This document shows, one piece after another, positions 53,122 through 57,080 of a stretch of DNA of 57,080 nucleotides (positions within the stretch are counted from its first letter, which is position 1; every line of letters starts with the position of its first letter). The notes below the pieces were generated by a model. It saw only the letters and a list, made by a program, of their open reading frames with translations, ran no database searches and was not told the DNA's origin. The DNA comes from Lentimicrobiaceae bacterium (GTDB taxonomy: Bacteria > Bacteroidota > Bacteroidia > Bacteroidales > JAGNHN01), in NCBI GenBank assembly GCA_018001695.1, contig JAGNHN010000020.1, forward strand, positions 1 through 57,080, written 5' to 3'. Made by a program: the position numbers and the translations under genes.

Positions 53122-53694
53122 TGCGGTCCGCATAATGATCCACATGTCTTTGCCGAAGGTATGTTCCCTGGCATAGGCCTGGGCCAGCTCTATTTTCCGG
53201 GGGAGTATATCCTCCAGATAGGTCTTTTCAGGATCCTGACTTCCAGCCAGCAACGCCCCTTCATTGAAAAACTGAAGGCTTGCCTCATCCGTAAGGCCAG
53301 GTCTTACCTGTAATATTTCACGATAAGCTTCCTGATATCTGTCTACATAACGGGGAACCTCAGGCCTGGGGCCCACGATACTCATGTCACCTGCCAGGAC
53401 ATTGAAAAGCTGCGGCAGCTCATCCAGTTTATACCGCCTCATCCAGCGACCGACTGGGATGATGCGGGGATCGGCCTCGCCCAGGCTGAGTTGCCCTTGC
53501 AGCTCCGAATCAGGCTTCATCGTTCTGAATTTTAGTAGCTTGAATAGCTGACCATCCTTCCCAACACGTATTTGCCTGTAGAAAACGCCGCCCGGTCTGT
53601 TGAACAACAACAGGATCCACAGCAACAGCAGGGCTGGAGATAGGACCAGTAATCCCATGGAAGCCATGATAATATCTAGTGTCCTTTTTATCAT
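53101..53694 (-). CDS. Undecaprenyl-phosphate sugar phosphotransferase (bacterial sugar transferase)
   Basis: A 197-residue initiating glycosyl-1-phosphate transferase of the WcaJ/PglC type. One membrane segment near residues 8-30 (IMASMGLLVLSPALLLLWILLLF) is followed by the cytosolic catalytic domain: GGVFYRQIRVGKDGQLF, LLKFRTMKPDSE, KLDELPQLFNVLAGDMSIVGPRPE. It starts glycan assembly on the lipid carrier for capsule, LPS or glycoprotein. The ATG overlaps the stop of the DegT aminotransferase by 4 nt, so the two are translationally coupled, and it is the last gene of the operon. Confidence 0.9.
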   Translation of the reverse strand: MIKRTLDIIMASMGLLVLSPALLLLWILLLFNRPGGVFYRQIRVGKDGQLFKLLKFRTMKPDSELQGQLSLGEADPRIIPVGRWMRRYKLDELPQLFNVLAGDMSIVGPRPEVPRYVDRYQEAYREILQVRPGLTDEASLQFFNEGALLAGSQDPEKTYLEDILPRKIELAQAYAREHTFGKDMWIIMRTALRLFSA

Positions 53695-54923
53695 GCCTCC
53701 AATACTTCCCTGACGGCAGCTGTCACGGCATCAATCACAACTGTCTGCATCCCGGGGTTGAGATCATAATATACGGGCAGGCTGATTTCTGCAGCGTAAT
53801 TGGCATAAGCGACAGGATAGTCTTCAATCCTGAAGCCGGCCTGCCGGTAGTAGCTCATCATGGGAAGCGGGATGAAGTGCACATTCACCGCGACCCTGCG
53901 ACCAAAGATCTTTTCAATGATCAGGTCACGCTGTGATTCTGTTATATCCCGGATCCTCAGCATATAGAGATGTGCGCTCGAGCGTCTCCAATCATCCTGA
54001 TAAACCGGCAACCGGGCCCAGGCATAGTGTTCAAAGGCGGATTGGTAGGCTTCCATGATCTCGAAACGCCGCGGAAGCATATCATTCTCATAGCGTTCGA
54101 GCTCCGTAATGCCTAATGCTGCCTGAATATCCGTCATATTGCATTTAAACCCCGGTTCGATGATATCGTAACGCCAGCCGGGTGTGTTGAGCTTGGTAAA
54201 CGCATCCCGGTTCTGGCCATGCAGCGACTTGACCTTGAAATTGCGGGCTGTCGCTTCATGATCGAAGTTCTCCGGCAGGTTGAGAATAATGGCTCCGCCC
54301 TCGGCTGTCGTAAGGTTCTTCACAGCATGAAAGGAATAGACAGAGATATCAGCCTGCCGTGCAGCAGGCTGCTCGTAACAGGTGGCGCCAATGGAGTGGG
54401 CTGCATCCGCAAGCAGCAGGATGCGTCCCAGTTGTTGCTGAACCTCTGTCTGGGGTTCGAAAACCTGCTGCACTGAAGGATCCTGAAGGATATTCCTCAA
54501 AGCAGGATAATCACAGGGCCATCCTCCGATATCCACGGCCATGACAACCTTGGTTCTTTTCGTGATGGCCCGCGCAACGGCAAGAGGATCGATGTTGAAG
54601 TCATCTGCGGCATCGACGAAAACGACGCGTGCACCGCAATGCAGGACAACATTGGCAGAAGCGGCATAAGTGTAAGCCGGCACAATAACTTCATCGCCCG
54701 GGCCAACCCCAAACCAGCGCAGCACCAGTTCCAGTCCGGCGGAGGCTGAGTTCAGCGCGATGCTTGCGCTGCAACCGGAATATGCGGTGAGCATCTCCTC
54801 AAAACGGCGGGTGCGTGGACCCGTTGTGATCCAACCTGATCTCAGGGCTTCTGCAACAGCATCAATGGAGCGTTGGTCGATGCGCGGAGGTGAAAAAGGG
54901 ACAATGAGGGGTTCCTGACCCAT
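53691..54923 (-). CDS. DegT/DnrJ/EryC1-family sugar aminotransferase
   Basis: A 410-residue PLP enzyme that aminates nucleotide-activated keto-sugars. The N-terminal FSPPRIDQRSIDAVAEALRSGWITTGPRTRRFEE and the PLP lysine in SFHAVKNLTTAEGG (about 213) are typical. With the coupled sugar transferase it points to a bacillosamine-like or amino-deoxysugar glycan. The exact sugar is unknown, and the epimerase, reductase and acetyltransferase are not nearby. The ATG at 54923 (MGQEPLIVPF) leaves a 20-nt gap to purC; the earlier 54965 would overlap it. Confidence 0.87.
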   Translation of the reverse strand: MGQEPLIVPFSPPRIDQRSIDAVAEALRSGWITTGPRTRRFEEMLTAYSGCSASIALNSASAGLELVLRWFGVGPGDEVIVPAYTYAASANVVLHCGARVVFVDAADDFNIDPLAVARAITKRTKVVMAVDIGGWPCDYPALRNILQDPSVQQVFEPQTEVQQQLGRILLLADAAHSIGATCYEQPAARQADISVYSFHAVKNLTTAEGGAIILNLPENFDHEATARNFKVKSLHGQNRDAFTKLNTPGWRYDIIEPGFKCNMTDIQAALGITELERYENDMLPRRFEIMEAYQSAFEHYAWARLPVYQDDWRRSSAHLYMLRIRDITESQRDLIIEKIFGRRVAVNVHFIPLPMMSYYRQAGFRIEDYPVAYANYAAEISLPVYYDLNPGMQTVVIDAVTAAVREVLEA

Positions 54924-54943
54924 GGGAGTGAAAGTGTTGTTTG

Positions 54944-55894
54944 TTAATCCCTGGCCATGATCCACTGCCGGATATTGCGCTCAACCCGGGTTTCCACTTC
55001 GGCAGTATCGGCCCGTTGAAAAGCATCTCCTGTGATCTTTTCGTATAACTCAATATACCTCTCGGATATCGCATCTACAATATGGTCATCCATCATGGGC
55101 ATCACCTGTCCATCCTTCCCCTGGTAACCATTTTCCATCAGCCATTCCCGCACGAACTCCTTGCTCAGCTGCTTCTGAGGCTCCCCCTTTTCCTGCCGTT
55201 CTTCGTATCCTTCGAGATAGAAATAACGGGAGGAATCCGGTGTATGGATCTCGTCAATCAGGTAGATCTGGCCATCCTTCTTTCCGAATTCATATTTGGT
55301 ATCAACCAGGATCAGTCCCATACGTGCTGCCATCTCCTGGCCACGCTGAAACAGCCTGCGGGTGTAGTCCTCCAGCTTCAGATAATCTGATTCTTCAACC
55401 AGGCCATTGGCGATGATTTCATCCCTGGTGATGTCTTCATCGTGACCCACCATGGCCTTTGTGGTGGGAGTGATGAGCGGCGCGGGGAAACGGTCATTTT
55501 CCTTCATGCCATCCGGCATCGGTTCTCCGCAGATCTCCCTTTTGCCGGAACGATACTCCCGCCATGCATGGCCTGACAGATAGCCGCGTATGACCATCTC
55601 CACCTTAAAGGGTTCACAATAGATGCCGGTTGTAACCATGGGGTCCGGTGTGGCCAGCTTCCAGTTGGGGACGATATCAGCCGTCGCATCCAAAAAACGG
55701 GCTGCGATCTGGTTCAGCACCTGTCCTTTGTAAGGGATGCCCCTTGGTAATACTACGTCAAAGGCGCTGATACGATCCGATGTTACCATGATAAGGTAGC
55801 GGCCGGCGATGTCGTAGACATCCCTGACTTTACCATGATAGGTACTGCGAAGGCCAGGGAAGGCAAAGTCGGTACGTGTAAGGGCTTGTGGCAT
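54944..55894 (-). CDS. purC: Phosphoribosylaminoimidazole-succinocarboxamide synthase
   Basis: A 316-residue SAICAR synthase joining CAIR and aspartate in purine synthesis. Motifs: GKVRDVYDI (nucleotide), [11 protein letters not shown], the conserved [12 protein letters not shown], the [13 protein letters not shown] stretch and [10 protein letters not shown]. The long C-terminal part (about 220-316) is typical of this clade. It is 2 nt after phoH in a four-gene operon. The PhoH-PurC adjacency is frequent in this phylum, but its reason is unclear. Confidence 0.93.
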   Translation of the reverse strand: MPQALTRTDFAFPGLRSTYHGKVRDVYDIAGRYLIMVTSDRISAFDVVLPRGIPYKGQVLNQIAARFLDATADIVPNWKLATPDPMVTTGIYCEPFKVEMVIRGYLSGHAWREYRSGKREICGEPMPDGMKENDRFPAPLITPTTKAMVGHDEDITRDEIIANGLVEESDYLKLEDYTRRLFQRGQEMAARMGLILVDTKYEFGKKDGQIYLIDEIHTPDSSRYFYLEGYEERQEKGEPQKQLSKEFVREWLMENGYQGKDGQVMPMMDDHIVDAISERYIELYEKITGDAFQRADTAEVETRVERNIRQWIMARD

Positions 55895-55896
55895 AT

Positions 55897-56865
55897 CTAT
55901 TTGTTGTTGGTTTGCTTGTCTTCGCTTTTCGCGGCATAGGCGCGAAGGATACGGGTCACCAGTTTATGGCGGATCACATCGCTGTCGTCCAGGAAGATAA
56001 ATTCGATGCCCTGGACATCTTTGAGGATATCCATGACATGAACGAGTCCTGATTTCTGGTTGGCAGGGAGGTCGATCTGTGTGATGTCCCCTGTGACGAT
56101 AAATTTTGCTGACCGGCCCATGCGGGTGAGGAACATCTTGAGCTGACTGGTTGTAGCATTCTGCGCTTCATCCAGGATGACGAAGGCATTGTCGAGGGTT
56201 CTGCCGCGCATAAAGGCCAGGGGAGCGATCTCGATGGTGCCGTCTTCCATATAGGTGAGAAGCTTCTGGGTCGGAAGCATATCGCGCAGGGCATCATAGA
56301 GTGGTTGCAGATAGGGGTCGAGCTTATCGCGCAGGTCGCCTGGCAGAAAGCCCAGGTTTTCGCCCGCTTCGACTGCCGGACGGGTCAGGATGATGCGCTT
56401 CACTTCTCTCTGCTTGAGCGCCCTGACAGCCAGGGCCACGGCTGTGTATGTTTTTCCTGTGCCGGCCGGACCGATGGCGATGACCAGGTCGTTGCGGTCG
56501 CATCCTTCCACCATCCGATGCTGGTTGGGCGTGCGCGCTTTGATCAGCATGCCGTTGCGACCGTGCACCAGCACTTCCGTGTCACGTTTCATCCCATTGA
56601 CGGCAAACTCTTCTTCACCTGAGAGGATCTGAAGGATGTCTTCCTCGGTCACCTTGCCAAACTCATCGAACTGCATCAGGATCAAATCGATTTTTCCTGC
56701 AAAATCCTGTATCTCGCTTGCTTCCCCCATCACCTTGATCATCTCCCCGCGTGCGATGACCTTCAGTTTAGGATATCTTCTGCGGAGAATATCCAGTTTT
56801 TGGTCATTCACACCAAAAATCTCAAGGGGTGGGTAGCTTTCCAGGCTGATGATCTTTTCCGTCAT
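55897..56865 (-). CDS. phoH: PhoH-like ATPase
   Basis: A 322-residue PhoH/Ybr-family ATPase. The N-terminal region (about 1-100) is KH-like, with the [14 protein letters not shown] sequence. Walker [14 protein letters not shown] is near residue 136, Walker [10 protein letters not shown] near 232, and [10 protein letters not shown] carries sensor-like residues. Relatives are implicated in RNA metabolism and in ribosome and stress functions. Start MTEKIISLE at 56865; an upstream ATG at 56871 adds two residues. A full TAnnTTTG element lies 33 nt upstream. First gene of the phoH-purC-aminotransferase-sugar transferase operon. Confidence 0.88.
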   Translation of the reverse strand: MTEKIISLESYPPLEIFGVNDQKLDILRRRYPKLKVIARGEMIKVMGEASEIQDFAGKIDLILMQFDEFGKVTEEDILQILSGEEEFAVNGMKRDTEVLVHGRNGMLIKARTPNQHRMVEGCDRNDLVIAIGPAGTGKTYTAVALAVRALKQREVKRIILTRPAVEAGENLGFLPGDLRDKLDPYLQPLYDALRDMLPTQKLLTYMEDGTIEIAPLAFMRGRTLDNAFVILDEAQNATTSQLKMFLTRMGRSAKFIVTGDITQIDLPANQKSGLVHVMDILKDVQGIEFIFLDDSDVIRHKLVTRILRAYAAKSEDKQTNNK

Positions 56866-56897
56866 GGGCATTCAGGCTTTAATATACCAGAGCGATG

Positions 56898-56905
56898 CAA
56901 AAATA
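56898..56905 (-). promoter_or_regulatory. Putative -7 element upstream of the phoH operon
   Basis: TATTTTTG on the minus strand matches TAnnTTTG at 8/8, 33 nt before the phoH start. The heptad array at 56928-56970 begins just upstream of it. Confidence 0.42.
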
Positions 56906-56927
56906 ACGAAAAGAAGCGACCTTGGAT

Positions 56928-56970
56928 CAGCGATCGGTTTACAGTTGAAAGTAGAAAGTTGAGTCCCCTC
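56928..56970 (+). repeat. Heptad repeat array 5 at the right edge
   Basis: CAG occurs at 56928 and 56942 with CGG in the slot between them (56935); then GTTGAAA, GTAGAAA and GTTGAGT units run in the same 7-nt register. The end (56954-56970) is the reverse complement of 116-132, a 17-bp exact match. It is followed by a short CCCCT...AGGGG hairpin (56965-56980). Confidence 0.7.
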
Positions 56971-57080
56971 TAAAAAGGGGCTATTATTATGAGTGACAAA
57001 AATTAATAACTGGTAAATAAATCGTTCTGGGAAATTGCAAGATCAGATTTGGTTGAAAAACGATCTTTAAAGAAAATTTT
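56971..57080. other. AT-rich right edge, no gene seen
   Basis: From the end of array 5 the sequence is AT-rich with no supported reading frame. A few short ATG-started frames are too small to call. It resembles the AT-rich sequence at 1-122. Confidence 0.35.

Overview
The window is chromosomal DNA of a member of the Bacteroidota. Seven proteins are typical of the phylum: SusC-like TonB receptors with carboxypeptidase-like N-terminal domains, a TonB receptor next to a DUF5689 lipoprotein, and several secreted proteins with type IX secretion (T9SS) C-terminal sorting domains. Many starts are preceded by the phylum's TAnnTTTG promoter element. An uncultured Bacteroidia-type anaerobe is plausible, but no rRNA or other taxonomic marker lies in the window. 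No tRNA, rRNA, CRISPR array, phage or insertion sequence was seen.

Layout. 1-2390: AT-rich accessory segment with heptad repeat arrays, a hicB antitoxin with a nonsense-mutated hicA toxin, and a BNR/Ycf48-like T9SS protein. 2390-12122: M20 peptidase, FkbM methyltransferase, DsbD, ornithine aminotransferase, Fe/Mn superoxide dismutase, and a TonB receptor preceded by a carboxypeptidase-regulatory-like protein. 12123-13404: second accessory segment, an intact mntA-hepT (type VII) toxin-antitoxin pair flanked by heptad arrays. 13405-16537: der GTPase, Hsp15-like S4 protein and alkaline phosphatase. 16618-24803: leftward genes for secreted proteins, a MORN-like lipoprotein, dihydroorotase, a polyprenol-phosphate glycosyltransferase, a DUF5689 lipoprotein and its TonB receptor. 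A secreted endonuclease/phosphatase-fold protein diverges from the receptor.

26189-37752 is a rightward block of export-signal proteins: a lipoprotein, a beta-helix T9SS protein, a YadA-head-like tail-fibre protein, three tandem paralogues of an unrecognised family plus a truncated fourth copy, and a 1344-residue M23 peptidase/PKD/FG-GAP/T9SS protein. 37779-56865 is mostly core housekeeping: fbp-mfd, lysC, pyrophosphate-type phosphofructokinase, a hydroxyacid dehydrogenase, an RND/MMPL exporter, rmlA, a prenyl synthase, a universal stress protein, a nucleoside phosphorylase, a SirB1-like protein, and the leftward operon phoH-purC-DegT aminotransferase-sugar transferase.

The most unusual signal is non-coding. 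At five loci the intergenic DNA is built from 7-bp units held in strict register, with CAG (or CTG on the other strand) recurring every 7 nt while the unit sequence changes from block to block. The longest runs 25 units (12248-12422). At two loci the array adjoins the same 67-bp conserved segment in the same relative orientation (181-247 and 13215-13281, about 55 of 67 positions identical by hand). The arrays sit at the edges of the AT-rich toxin-antitoxin segments and near both ends of the window, which suggests they mark insertion or recombination boundaries. A second notable signal is a 457-bp tract with no difference I could find, shared by the last two full-length tandem paralogues (31742-32198 and 32935-33391), with identity falling towards their 5' ends as expected from recent gene conversion.
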